DNA from: an uncultured Desulfobulbus sp.
GTDB lineage: Bacteria > Desulfobacterota > Desulfobulbia > Desulfobulbales > Desulfobulbaceae
Length of the DNA stretch: 64,000 nucleotides
Reading direction: 5' to 3'
Assembly: GCF_963665445.1 (NCBI RefSeq)
Contig: NZ_OY762276.1
Coordinates: forward strand, 4,520,601 to 4,584,600
Shown here: positions 53,894 to 62,850 of the stretch, piece by piece
Position numbering within the stretch: the first letter of the stretch is position 1
How the letters are laid out: the number at the start of each line of letters is the position of its first letter
Position numbers and translations under genes: made by a program
The notes under the pieces: model-generated
The model's input: only the letters and a program-made list of their open reading frames with translations
The model's database searches: none
Told to the model about the DNA's origin: nothing

Positions 53894-53997
53894 GAGGGAG
53901 GAATACGTTACAGTTAAGCCGTTTATCGCATGGGGCGGGTTTGGTCTTCTTCCCCTTAGACGAGCTTATCAACGCAGTGAAGCCGAGCAGAAAAGAG

Positions 53998-54333
53998 ATG
54001 GAGATTCGCACCGAAGAGAAAGACGGGTTTGTGGTTGTCACCATCGCCGGGCGCATCGATGCCCTGACCTCCCAGGATATCGAAGACCACCTCATGGGCC
54101 TGCTTGATGGTGGTATGCAGTACATCATTCTCGATCTGGCCGATGTGCCCTATCTGAGCAGCGCCGGCCTGCGGGTGCTGATTCTCCTGGCCAAGCACCT
54201 CTATGGTGAGGGCCAACTGGCCCTGTGCAACCTGCAGGAGACGGTCGAGGAGATAATCAGCATGGTCGGCTTTAAAAATTACATGCTGTTTTTTTCCACC
54301 CTTGCGGAGGCGGAGGCCAACATTTTCAGTTAA
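53998..54333 (+). CDS. STAS-domain anti-sigma-factor antagonist-like protein
   Basis: 111 residues from the ATG at 53998; GTG at 53977 or TTG at 53941 are alternatives. STAS pattern: VVVTIAGRIDALTSQDIEDHL, YIILDLADVPYLSSAGLRVLILLAKHL (phosphorylatable Ser in the LSSAG motif). Such proteins act in partner-switch control of sigma factors or other targets. No anti-sigma kinase is adjacent, so its partner lies elsewhere. Confidence 0.85.
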   Translation: MEIRTEEKDGFVVVTIAGRIDALTSQDIEDHLMGLLDGGMQYIILDLADVPYLSSAGLRVLILLAKHLYGEGQLALCNLQETVEEIISMVGFKNYMLFFSTLAEAEANIFS

Positions 54334-54346
54334 TGTCCTGGTAATG

Positions 54347-54661
54347 TTACTTCCGCGCCTGTTGTTGCAGTTGTTGCTGTAGCTGCTCCTGAGCACCTTG
54401 CAGTGCCTGCTGCAGGGTCTGCACCAGGACATAGGCATTGCTCACCGACACCACGATCCGATTGGAGATGGTGGCATGACCGGGCATGGATCGGTGCAGG
54501 TTGCCCATCTCGATCACCACATCCCCCCGTCCCGCATAGACGTTAAAGACATCACGATACACGTATTCCAGATCCGTCGGCAGATGGAACTGGATCCGGT
54601 GTTCTTCCTCGCTCTCTGATGGACGCTGATGAGTCGTATTATTTTCTGCGTTTGTCGTCAT
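54347..54661 (-). CDS. DUF3467-like protein
   Basis: 104 residues: acidic N-terminus, then HRIQFHLPTDLEYVYRDVFNVYAGRGDVVIEMGN, and NRIVVSVSNAYVLVQTLQQALQ, the pattern of DUF3467 proteins, followed by a Gln-rich tail (QEQLQQQLQQQ). It is the last gene of the minus-strand type VI cluster and may be a cluster-encoded accessory. Function unknown. Confidence 0.6.
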   Translation of the reverse strand: MTTNAENNTTHQRPSESEEEHRIQFHLPTDLEYVYRDVFNVYAGRGDVVIEMGNLHRSMPGHATISNRIVVSVSNAYVLVQTLQQALQGAQEQLQQQLQQQARK

Positions 54662-54694
54662 TGTGGGCTCATTGTTGCTGGTTGCTCATTTTAG

Positions 54695-55096
54695 TTAGGA
54701 CATGATCATGACCTTGAACTGCGACGGGACGAGGGTCATCCCGGTCGGGCAGTTGGTCATGTTCTGTAGAGCAGGTGAGAGCCATTTAGAGGATGGCATA
54801 CCGCCGGTAAACACTTTCACCGAGCCCATGGTGGTGCGCGCTTGCCCCATCATCATCCCGGAGGCTACTCCTCCCACAACACCGGCATTGTCCCCCATGC
54901 TCATGGGCACGGTGGTTCCCATGTTATGCGCCGGCATCATGGAGATGAAATGGTTGAGGGATGTTGACGGAGGAAGTGCCATCGGTAACTCCGCCAGGTT
55001 CGGGTACGGGATCGGTACTGGCCCTACCGGTGTCGGAGTTAAGCAGACATCGGGGAATCCAAACTGCATCCCGGACAAAGAACAATTTGCAAACAT
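54695..55096 (-). CDS. DUF4150 (PAAR-like) type VI tip protein
   Basis: 133 residues. MFANCSLSGMQFGFPDVCLTPTPVGPVPIPYPNLAEL and TMGSVKVFTGGMPSSKWLSPALQNMTNCPTGMTLVPSQFKVMIMS are the DUF4150 pattern. Such PAAR-like proteins cap the VgrG spike and present effectors. Next to VgrG, DUF2169 and DUF3540 genes, consistent with one delivery unit. No extra toxin domain is fused. Confidence 0.8.
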   Translation of the reverse strand: MFANCSLSGMQFGFPDVCLTPTPVGPVPIPYPNLAELPMALPPSTSLNHFISMMPAHNMGTTVPMSMGDNAGVVGGVASGMMMGQARTTMGSVKVFTGGMPSSKWLSPALQNMTNCPTGMTLVPSQFKVMIMS

Positions 55097-55122
55097 CTTT
55101 CTCTCCTTTGGGGTGAAACGTT

Positions 55123-55200
55123 ATGGACTCGTAAAAAGTCGATGTTTTAGAATGAATTTTTCTAAAAATCAGTAAGTTGTGATGTTTGAATAGTCATTCT
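55123..55200 (-). repeat. Dispersed repeat, degenerate copy
   Basis: TTATGGACTCGTAAAAAGTC at 55123 resembles GATGGCTTCGTAAAAAGTC of the repeat (inverted orientation), and the stretch ending CATTCTCGAG near 55200 resembles its other end; the centre is diverged. Sits in the gap between DUF4150 and DUF3540 genes. Confidence 0.45.
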
Positions 55201-55227
55201 CGAGTTTTTTTGCAAGCATGACAAAAT

Positions 55228-55860
55228 TTATCCCATATGAATTCGCTCGCCGTCGATCTTGGTATCTTTTTTGGACACCATGATCGTATGCGTTGAATCC
55301 ATGCAATAGAGTCCCTCGACCTTCCTTGAGAGCTGTCCAGCCTTTATCTGGTCGTGGTCCTCTGTCTGGCGGACATAATTCTTCACCCGCACAAACACGT
55401 TGCGCGCCATGGTGTTGATCAACTGGCTGACCATCCGGAATGTCTCATAAGTTGCCTGCAGTGTCTCGCCACAGGCCGTCACCTCCTTAATGTCGACCAC
55501 CGCTTCGCCACTCTTGTGAATCTCCCGCTCGGAGAAAAAATTCAGGTTCCCCTGCGTCGCTACGGTTGCGGACTCGGATTTCAGCATCATCCTGCCCGGG
55601 AAGTTGAGCAGCATGTCCTGATTCCCGGAGCGCTCGAGGATGGCGAGGACGAACCACTTGCCGCCCCCATCGCTACTGCAGAGCACCTCATCTCCGGGGA
55701 GCGGCTGCACCAGGCAACTGAAGGCGACCCGGGCCTGGCACGGCTCGCCATTGATCACCACCGCTACCTCACGGCCGTTTACCCTGGAAATAAGGGCGTG
55801 ATGGGCTTTGGCGGCAGATTTTTGCACAAGGGGGATCACTTTACCAACGGTAGCATTCAT
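55228..55860 (-). CDS. DUF3540 protein (type VI associated)
   Basis: 210 residues from the ATG at 55860, which gives an ATGA overlap with the preceding pentapeptide gene; an ATG at 55872 is also in frame. HHALISRVNGREVAVVINGEPCQARVAFSCLVQPLPGDEVLC and YVRQTEDHDQIKAGQLSRKVEGLYCMDSTHTIMVSKKDTKIDGERIHMG are DUF3540 features. Possibly an adaptor between spike and effector. Confidence 0.8.
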   Translation of the reverse strand: MNATVGKVIPLVQKSAAKAHHALISRVNGREVAVVINGEPCQARVAFSCLVQPLPGDEVLCSSDGGGKWFVLAILERSGNQDMLLNFPGRMMLKSESATVATQGNLNFFSEREIHKSGEAVVDIKEVTACGETLQATYETFRMVSQLINTMARNVFVRVKNYVRQTEDHDQIKAGQLSRKVEGLYCMDSTHTIMVSKKDTKIDGERIHMG

Positions 55861-56909
55861 GATGGACTCCATGCTTCGGATTTTTTTCGTTTTTTGTCCT
55901 CGGCCTTGGCCAGTGCCTTGGTCGATCCGGTCCAGATCACCTGGGCCGCATTGACCTGATGCAAATTGGCCTGCATGAGACTGGCATTGCTGAAATCGGC
56001 TTGTTCCAATTGCGCATGCGCCAGGTCGGCATACTGCAGATTGGCTCCGGCAAAGATAGAGAGTTTTGCCATGACCTCCGACATCTGTGCCATCTCTAGG
56101 TTGGCTGAACTGAAATCAACGCCGGAAAGCGTCGCCTTCTGCAAGCTCGCCTGCGCCAGATTGGCGTTCTGCATGCGGGCACCGAGCAGATTAGCCTCGT
56201 AGAAGTTGGCCAACTCCAGATTCGCGCCGTTAAACTCGGAACCTTCAAGGTTTGCCCGCATGAAGCCCCCCTGTTTCAGCTGGCAGTTGTTGAACAGGCA
56301 TGCACACAAGTTGCACTCGACAAACTGGATCTGGGAGAGATCGAGTCCGCTGAAGTCAACTTTGTTCAGGCTTGCTTTAAAAAAACAGGAGAGCAGGATG
56401 GTTGCTTGGCTGAAGATATTCTCTTGAAACTGCGAGTCGAAGAAGATGGCCTTGTTCAACCTAGCCGATGTGAAGTCGGTCGCGGTCAGGTTACATTCGA
56501 AAAACACCGTCGTCTCTAGAGTCGTTCCCGTCAGAGAAACTCCGCTCAGATTACTGTTGGTAAACGCCCCGGTTACCATACTGGTCCCTGCGAAACTAGC
56601 CTTAGCCAGGTCACACCCGAGGAACTTGGTGAAGTCCATCTCCGAGGCATCGAAAACACATTCGGCCAGGTTCGACTTGACAAAGTTGCTCTCCTTCAGG
56701 TTGGCCGTGGCAAACTTTGCCTGGTGGAAGCTGCAGGTATTGAACGTCGCTTCGCGCAGGTCAGCACCGCTAAAATCACAGCCGTCAAAACACACCTCAT
56801 TGAAGAGGCCCCCGGAAAAATCATGCCCCCGGCAATCGAGGCCGGAAAAATCTTCCTGAGCAAAAAACTCGCCTGACTTGACCTGTCGGCTCAGTTCTTC
56901 CCCTGTCAT
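55857..56909 (-). CDS. Pentapeptide-repeat protein
   Basis: 350 residues almost wholly A(D/N)LxX repeats (CDFSGADLREATFNTC; ANLKESNFVKSNLAEC; ANLEMAQMSEVMAKL), a right-handed quadrilateral beta-helix. Start ATG at 56909 overlaps the end of the DUF2169 gene (ATGA). Lies within the type VI delivery cluster, where such proteins act as effector-associated scaffolds. No signal peptide. Confidence 0.85.
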   Translation of the reverse strand: MTGEELSRQVKSGEFFAQEDFSGLDCRGHDFSGGLFNEVCFDGCDFSGADLREATFNTCSFHQAKFATANLKESNFVKSNLAECVFDASEMDFTKFLGCDLAKASFAGTSMVTGAFTNSNLSGVSLTGTTLETTVFFECNLTATDFTSARLNKAIFFDSQFQENIFSQATILLSCFFKASLNKVDFSGLDLSQIQFVECNLCACLFNNCQLKQGGFMRANLEGSEFNGANLELANFYEANLLGARMQNANLAQASLQKATLSGVDFSSANLEMAQMSEVMAKLSIFAGANLQYADLAHAQLEQADFSNASLMQANLHQVNAAQVIWTGSTKALAKAEDKKRKKSEAWSPS

Positions 56910-59767
56910 TGCGGCACTCCGTTTTCAAGCAGGGTCGACTCAAGGTTGGCGTGAGTGAAATCGGTCTTGCCCACCTGGCAGCGGAGGCAATCCACGGCAT
57001 AGAGGTTGGCCCCCCGGAAGGAAGCATTGGTGAGTTGCGCCTTGGCGAGCGAGCCTTCGGCCAGATTGATGTTGTCGAGTTTGGCCCCGTTGAGGTTTGT
57101 TTTCCGGAACTGGGCCTGCTTGGCGTTGACGTTGGTCAAATCAGCGCCAGAGAGATCAGAACCATTGAACAGGGCACCTTCCATAGTAGCCTTGGAAAAG
57201 TTGGTGAATTGCATGTCGAGGTTCATGAAGGTGCTGCGGTTCAGGCAGGCACCAGCGAGACTGAGTTTTTTCAGGGTCGATTTTCCCTCATCAGTCGCCA
57301 CGAAACAGTTGGAGGAAATGTCGGCCCCGTCAAAACAGACTTTTTCCAGGGCGCAATCCGCCCAGACTGATTTCGGCAAGGTCGCCCCTGAACAATCGAC
57401 CTCATCCAGGGAGCAGTTGTAAAATACCGCCGTCTCCATCTGGGCCCCTTTAAAAGTCGTCCCTTTGATCGTACGTTCGATAAATTTCATCTGATGCATC
57501 GTGGCATGGTCAAAGATGGCCTGATTAATGATAATTTCCAGAGACTCGATTTCTTCCAGGTTGGCTCCGCTGAAGTCGGCCCCAGTGAAATCCCCCCTGG
57601 AGAGTTTTGCTCCCTTCAGATTGGCATTGGCAAAATTGGCTCGGTGTGCCTTGGCTGCGCCGATGTTAGCCCCTTCGAGGTTGGCCCCTGTCAAGTTTGT
57701 ATCGATCAAAATTCCCCGAGCAAGAATAGCCCCTGAGAGATTTGCTCCCTTGAGACTCGCACCAGAAAAATCGACTTGTTCAAGAAAACAACCGCTGAGA
57801 TCAATCCCATCAAGAATCTCTCCGTGGAGGTCGATGCATGCCCAATCCAAATTACTTAGATTCCCCATCGTTGCAAACATTCGAAGAAACCGCGCTTTAA
57901 CCACTTCGATAGTATCTCCATGAGGCGGCAATCCATTCTTCATGAAATGGGCTCCCATAAGATACATTCCCTTGAAATCGGCCTCTGCCTTCTTCAAATT
58001 TTTCTCGATATCATAATTTTGCGTTTCCAAAATACTGTGGAGCTGTTTCTCAACCTCTTCAATAGGTCCGGTTTCAACACCAGCCTCTTTCATTCCGAGG
58101 ATATGCTGTGACGCATCAGCTATAAGGGGTGATATTTTATTAATGTTATTCAATATTTCGGCTACAGATAAACGTGGTAACTTATCAATTTGTTCAGCAG
58201 AGACTCCAATGTTATTTATAGAATTCATTGCATCTTGAAATTGAACTCTTGCCTGCTCCTGGAGTTCGGATAACCCGTCAACTGATAGTTTTTTACTTTC
58301 TGAGTTAATTTTATATTTAATATTTTCAATTTCATTAAGTGTGTCATTGTTTTTTTCTTTTATAAAAGAATCAATTTCATCCATTATCTGATCAATTTTA
58401 TCAAAAGAAAATTTTTTAAGTTCTATTTTTTTTATGTCTCCGCTGGTTATTCCAGGGATTATTTTTTCTAGCCTATTATTCAATTTGTTTGTTTCTTGTT
58501 CATTGTTGATGTTTTTGTCTAGTAAATCTTTTATATTAAATTTTTCTTCATTGTTAATATTTAAATTCTCCATTTGTTTTTCTGAAATATTTTGAATTTC
58601 TTCAATTTTTTCTGACACCATCGCTTGAATCGTATTTACTTTTTTGTTGAGATTTTTTTCGAATTCCTTTTTTCCCCCTTCCTTGAGCGCTCTCTCTTGG
58701 AAAATTTCCATCGCGCATTTTGTTCCCGGTGGAATCAAGTCATCTGTATTTAGATGGTGTAGCAGGGGATCGTTCTCGGTTGCACGTCTTTCGAATGCGT
58801 GTCGATAATACTCCGTGCTTCGAATCTGGTTGCCTCGATTTTCATAGGCAGCAAGCAAGGATTTTACTTCATTAGCTTCTTCATTGGCCACTTCAATAAC
58901 GCCACGCCAGATTTGCAAACACAATAATTTTTCTGGAAAGAACCAAATCGTATCCAAATTCAAAGGTATCTCAGTAAAATCCATCATTTCATCAAATTTG
59001 GAGTGCTGAATAAAACAACGAACTGAAAATCCGGGAAGGTCTCCTGTGATCAGGGGGCGATCAGGGTGCATGTTTCTGATCTCATAAGATTCATCGCCGC
59101 GCCAAAATCCATCTAGTCTCTGATCTTTGGGTGCACATTGAAAATATTCCCAGTTAAAGTCACCTGGAAAACCGGGAAAATAATCTCTAAGATAATTCTT
59201 GTTATACGTACCTTGATAGCAGGTTCTCTTTGGTAGGGTTTGTCCTATGGGGGAAAATCCGGCTGGTTCTGGGGTGTCTCCAGGTGCGCGAATCATGTCG
59301 TCTGGAAGTTCCAGTAAGGGGAGCATGCCATCGTTAAACCCCATTCCTTCAGGATTGCATACATATCCAGGGCCGCCAAAGGCATAAGAATATTGTATCG
59401 GTACGCGATGTATATATTCTGGTTGCGTGGGAAGTCCTCGCTCCCATCTCCTTGGGCCAAAAACCAGAAGCCTTTTGTTCAGGGGGCCAAGCCTGATATT
59501 TACCTCGCCGCCACGTGTTTGTTTTCCGCCTTGTGGGCAGAAATTGCCGGTTGATAAAAATTCCCCATGTAGCTTTGGCTTGCCCATATCAAGGGAGCAA
59601 AAGGAGTCAACTGATTGCAAAATTGAAGGTAAATAGTCAAACTCTAACAATGCGTCATTCGTCTCGAGATCCAAGCCAAGAGACGCCGAAACAACAAAAT
59701 AAAATCGCCCACTCTGTTCAAATGTTTGCTGATTGATCCCAATCTGTAATGGTCTTATTGATTTCAT
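56906..59767 (-). CDS. DUF2169 and pentapeptide-repeat fusion (type VI adaptor)
   Basis: 953 residues. DUF2169 domain at about 1-330 (RPLQIGINQQTFEQSGRFYF; VPIQYSYAFGGPGYVCNPEGMGF; SVRCFIQHSKFDEMMDFTEIPLNLDTIWFFPE), a charged coiled coil (about 360-600) encoded by AT-rich DNA, then pentapeptide repeats (about 690-953, ASLKGANLSGAILARGILIDTNLTGANLEGANIG). DUF2169 proteins are type VI effector adaptors. Downstream overlap with the pentapeptide gene. Confidence 0.85.
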   Translation of the reverse strand: MKSIRPLQIGINQQTFEQSGRFYFVVSASLGLDLETNDALLEFDYLPSILQSVDSFCSLDMGKPKLHGEFLSTGNFCPQGGKQTRGGEVNIRLGPLNKRLLVFGPRRWERGLPTQPEYIHRVPIQYSYAFGGPGYVCNPEGMGFNDGMLPLLELPDDMIRAPGDTPEPAGFSPIGQTLPKRTCYQGTYNKNYLRDYFPGFPGDFNWEYFQCAPKDQRLDGFWRGDESYEIRNMHPDRPLITGDLPGFSVRCFIQHSKFDEMMDFTEIPLNLDTIWFFPEKLLCLQIWRGVIEVANEEANEVKSLLAAYENRGNQIRSTEYYRHAFERRATENDPLLHHLNTDDLIPPGTKCAMEIFQERALKEGGKKEFEKNLNKKVNTIQAMVSEKIEEIQNISEKQMENLNINNEEKFNIKDLLDKNINNEQETNKLNNRLEKIIPGITSGDIKKIELKKFSFDKIDQIMDEIDSFIKEKNNDTLNEIENIKYKINSESKKLSVDGLSELQEQARVQFQDAMNSINNIGVSAEQIDKLPRLSVAEILNNINKISPLIADASQHILGMKEAGVETGPIEEVEKQLHSILETQNYDIEKNLKKAEADFKGMYLMGAHFMKNGLPPHGDTIEVVKARFLRMFATMGNLSNLDWACIDLHGEILDGIDLSGCFLEQVDFSGASLKGANLSGAILARGILIDTNLTGANLEGANIGAAKAHRANFANANLKGAKLSRGDFTGADFSGANLEEIESLEIIINQAIFDHATMHQMKFIERTIKGTTFKGAQMETAVFYNCSLDEVDCSGATLPKSVWADCALEKVCFDGADISSNCFVATDEGKSTLKKLSLAGACLNRSTFMNLDMQFTNFSKATMEGALFNGSDLSGADLTNVNAKQAQFRKTNLNGAKLDNINLAEGSLAKAQLTNASFRGANLYAVDCLRCQVGKTDFTHANLESTLLENGVPQ

Positions 59768-59769
59768 GA

Positions 59770-62700
59770 TTATCCGGCGAATATGTTAAAGCCTTGTTCG
59801 AAACTAAGACTACTAGAGTGGAGTTTGAGTTCCCTTTTAATGAGGGCAAGATTTTCGGCTCCGATCTTGCTTTCAGCTTGCGCAAGCATTAATTCTTGAA
59901 CCTTAGCCTTGACCGCCGCATCCTTCTGTGCCTCGAGCCCGATTGTCTTAAACCCTGACCATCCCGTTACTTCATTCAGGGAAGCTTCAAGGCCTCGCTT
60001 GGCATCCATTTTTACGTAAATTCCGGTGGAAACATTCACGTCCATCGCCAGTGATGCAGATGCATTTACGGAAATTCTACCGCCGGCGCTCAAAGAGACA
60101 TCGGCAACTAGACTGGATAGACTCGTGGAGAATTTGATTCTTGGAACTAAAGCAAAATTTGCGGAAAAGGAGAACCAGCCATGATTTTTATACTCATAGG
60201 TATTTATGAGGCCGGAAACGGGATCCCAGTGGGCCTCTTGGGAATCTCCTTTTCCAGCTTTTTCCCAGGCCATTTTTTTTCCAGAATCGCTGAACCTTGT
60301 TGACTCACGGGTTCCACCATATTGAAATTCGTAAATGTCTCCTCTGGTATGGTTTTCGGAGTTCCCGACTTTAATTGAAATTTCATTCCCCCTGGTGTAG
60401 CTGTAACTGTCGCCAATTTTTTTTTCAACCCATGTAGTGTCCGTATGCATCGGTCCTTCTTTTGCAGAAGTGTCCCTGTCTTGCTCATATATGCAATCAC
60501 TTGTTGGTTTACCTGTAGATGAATCAATATTTTTGAAGCTGCTTCCGACCTTGCCAAACCAGGTTGTAATCTTTCCATCACCTGGTTTATTGATAACGTC
60601 TCCAATGTTTCCTTGGAATGACTCTCCTGATGTAAAAAAAGCGCCTAATCCAGAAGATGCTGCTGTTACGGCAAGGCTAATGCTGCTAAATGTAGCGAAA
60701 GTTGCTCCTGATATTGATTCTCCTAGTGCCAATGCACATGCACCCATTGTTGAACCAACAAACAATAACGTTCCACCAATTATTCCACCTCCTACCAGAG
60801 CACCGCTCCATGGGCTAAAATCATCAGTTGTAGTTTCTTGATCTTGTGGCCATAAATATTTATTTTGTACATTTAGATTTGATTTTTGATTAATATGAAA
60901 CTCTGCATAACTATTTCCTAAATTATAATTCCAGTAGCCACCAAAGTCATAAATATTTCCTTCTTGTGTTTTAACCGTATCGAGACTTGATACTTTAATA
61001 TGTGCATTGTTTAGCACGGTACTCCAATCCTCTGAATCGCCAGTGTGACGGTTGAAAAGATTGGTTGGGTTGTATTCATCAGTGTTTGTGAAATGGTCGA
61101 GTAAGTCTCCGGTTAATGGAATATTTGAACTGCTATCTTTCTTTGGTGCGTCGGCGTTTTTTCCACAACGATATTCCCCATATTGCTGCTGTGCTTCCAT
61201 CCATAAATCATGTTCGGAGTGGATGCGAATACCGTCTCCAGCGGTTTCATTTATCGTTGTTAACGGATCATTGGGTGCCCCGATGCGGAACCAAGAATTG
61301 GCCGTGGGGCTCTGCATGATAATGCGCTCTTTCCCTTTTTTGTCCTCGATGCGGATTTTATTGTCCCCTCCGGTCTGGATAACCGACTCCGTCTGGTTCT
61401 TGGCGGTCGAGGGGCTCGGTGTCTCCGGGTTGGGCACCGCAGAGGCGATCACCGGCCGGTCGGGATCGCCGCCTATAAAGGTCAACAGCACCTCGGTGCC
61501 CTTGGGCAGGGGGAAATGCATCCCCCGTTTGGGACCGGCATAGGGCTGGGCCATGCGCAGGAAACAAGAGGCCTTGCCGGCCCTATGTTCCTCATTGATA
61601 TCAAAGGGCAGCCGAACCTTGTAGCGCCCCTGATCGTCGAGTTCGGCGTATTCGCCGCTGCCCTCGGCGTCGACCACGGCATGCAGGGTTCCGGAGATGC
61701 GGGGTTTGGCGGTGACCCGTTCGGCGCGGTACTGGACCTCAGCCGGAATGGCCACAAAGGTATTGCGGTAGGAGACAGCCTGCTCCACATCTGACAGCGC
61801 ACGTTGCAACCCGGAGATGAGATAGCCGGTCTGGTTACCCTCGTGGTGGACCTCGCAGACCAGATATTTGCGATTAAAATCATCACGGTAATGGTTTGTC
61901 AGAGAGAAGGTATAGCCCGGCATCATGAAGGGGACCGTACTCTCGCCGATAAATTCACGCTTGCGGCAGAAGAGGGACTCTGCATATATCTTGGCCAGCC
62001 GGTTGCCTTCTTCCGGCGTCCTGAAATACTCTCCATAGAGATAGCTTTCTCCACGTCCCTGCGGATCGACCATCGCCGTACCGGTGAGTTCCAGACTGGG
62101 GCGCTCATAGTTGTGGTCACGAAGGAGGACCTTCTGCGGCAGCATTTTTTGGCGGCAGATGAGGTTGGTGATCACCTCATCCTGATGGTGTCCTTCCAGG
62201 CCGGAAGGGGGGGCATAGATCAGATTCCCTTCTTGGGGGAAATCCATCTGGCTGATCATGGAATCGGTGATCACCACCTTGTCCACGCCATCTGTCTGTT
62301 CAAAGAAATAATACAACCCTTCCCGTTCCAGCCAGCGGCAAAAAAAGGCGTAATGCGATTCATCGTACTGGCAGACATAGTCCTGGGGGGCGTAGGTCTT
62401 TTGGTTACGGAAGGCAAAATCCAGTGCGGTGAGACCGCCATCGATGAGGATGCGTCCAATCAGGCTCGCCTGCGGCGAACTCGAAGGCGAAGACACGACC
62501 GGGAGGTTGAGGCAGACCTGATTATGATGGGTCAGGGTCAGCCACCACAGGCGGGGGCGTAACTGGGCTCGATAAAAGATGCACTCGTTAAAGGCATGGA
62601 GCTGTTCAAACTGGCTGAGAATGCCGGTAAAGTCGACCTGCTGGTCGTTGGGCCGATGAATGGAAAAGGTTGCCGGTCCGAGTAATATCCTATCGAGATC

Positions 62701-62847
62701 AAGATTCGGATCATCGGTGACCAGGGTGATGTTGAACTCAAAGAGGGCCGAGATCGCCTCTCTGCCGGAAAAATGGACTACGCCAAAGGTTGCCGGGGCA
62801 AGGCCTGCGGAGACGAAACTGAATCGATTTTCGGTTAAGAATTTCAT
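59770..62847 (-). CDS. vgrG: VgrG spike protein with a long C-terminal extension
   Basis: 1025 residues. About 1-520 is VgrG: gp27/gp5-like core (SGREAISALFEFNITLVTDDPNLDLDRILLGPATFSIHRPN; YAFFCRWLEREGLYYFFEQ; GTLHAVVDAEGSGEYAELDDQGRYKVRLPFD; MHFPLPKGTEVLLTFIGGDPDRPVI), then the usual DUF2345-like area. From about 540 the protein departs: hydrophobic blocks (GALVGGGIIGGTLLFVGSTMG; FATFSSISLAVTAASSGLGAFF) and a long repetitive C-terminal domain of unknown function. This may be an evolved VgrG carrying an effector. The DNA coding the extension is AT-richer. Confidence 0.92.
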   Translation of the reverse strand: MKFLTENRFSFVSAGLAPATFGVVHFSGREAISALFEFNITLVTDDPNLDLDRILLGPATFSIHRPNDQQVDFTGILSQFEQLHAFNECIFYRAQLRPRLWWLTLTHHNQVCLNLPVVSSPSSSPQASLIGRILIDGGLTALDFAFRNQKTYAPQDYVCQYDESHYAFFCRWLEREGLYYFFEQTDGVDKVVITDSMISQMDFPQEGNLIYAPPSGLEGHHQDEVITNLICRQKMLPQKVLLRDHNYERPSLELTGTAMVDPQGRGESYLYGEYFRTPEEGNRLAKIYAESLFCRKREFIGESTVPFMMPGYTFSLTNHYRDDFNRKYLVCEVHHEGNQTGYLISGLQRALSDVEQAVSYRNTFVAIPAEVQYRAERVTAKPRISGTLHAVVDAEGSGEYAELDDQGRYKVRLPFDINEEHRAGKASCFLRMAQPYAGPKRGMHFPLPKGTEVLLTFIGGDPDRPVIASAVPNPETPSPSTAKNQTESVIQTGGDNKIRIEDKKGKERIIMQSPTANSWFRIGAPNDPLTTINETAGDGIRIHSEHDLWMEAQQQYGEYRCGKNADAPKKDSSSNIPLTGDLLDHFTNTDEYNPTNLFNRHTGDSEDWSTVLNNAHIKVSSLDTVKTQEGNIYDFGGYWNYNLGNSYAEFHINQKSNLNVQNKYLWPQDQETTTDDFSPWSGALVGGGIIGGTLLFVGSTMGACALALGESISGATFATFSSISLAVTAASSGLGAFFTSGESFQGNIGDVINKPGDGKITTWFGKVGSSFKNIDSSTGKPTSDCIYEQDRDTSAKEGPMHTDTTWVEKKIGDSYSYTRGNEISIKVGNSENHTRGDIYEFQYGGTRESTRFSDSGKKMAWEKAGKGDSQEAHWDPVSGLINTYEYKNHGWFSFSANFALVPRIKFSTSLSSLVADVSLSAGGRISVNASASLAMDVNVSTGIYVKMDAKRGLEASLNEVTGWSGFKTIGLEAQKDAAVKAKVQELMLAQAESKIGAENLALIKRELKLHSSSLSFEQGFNIFAG

Positions 62848-62850
62848 GGA

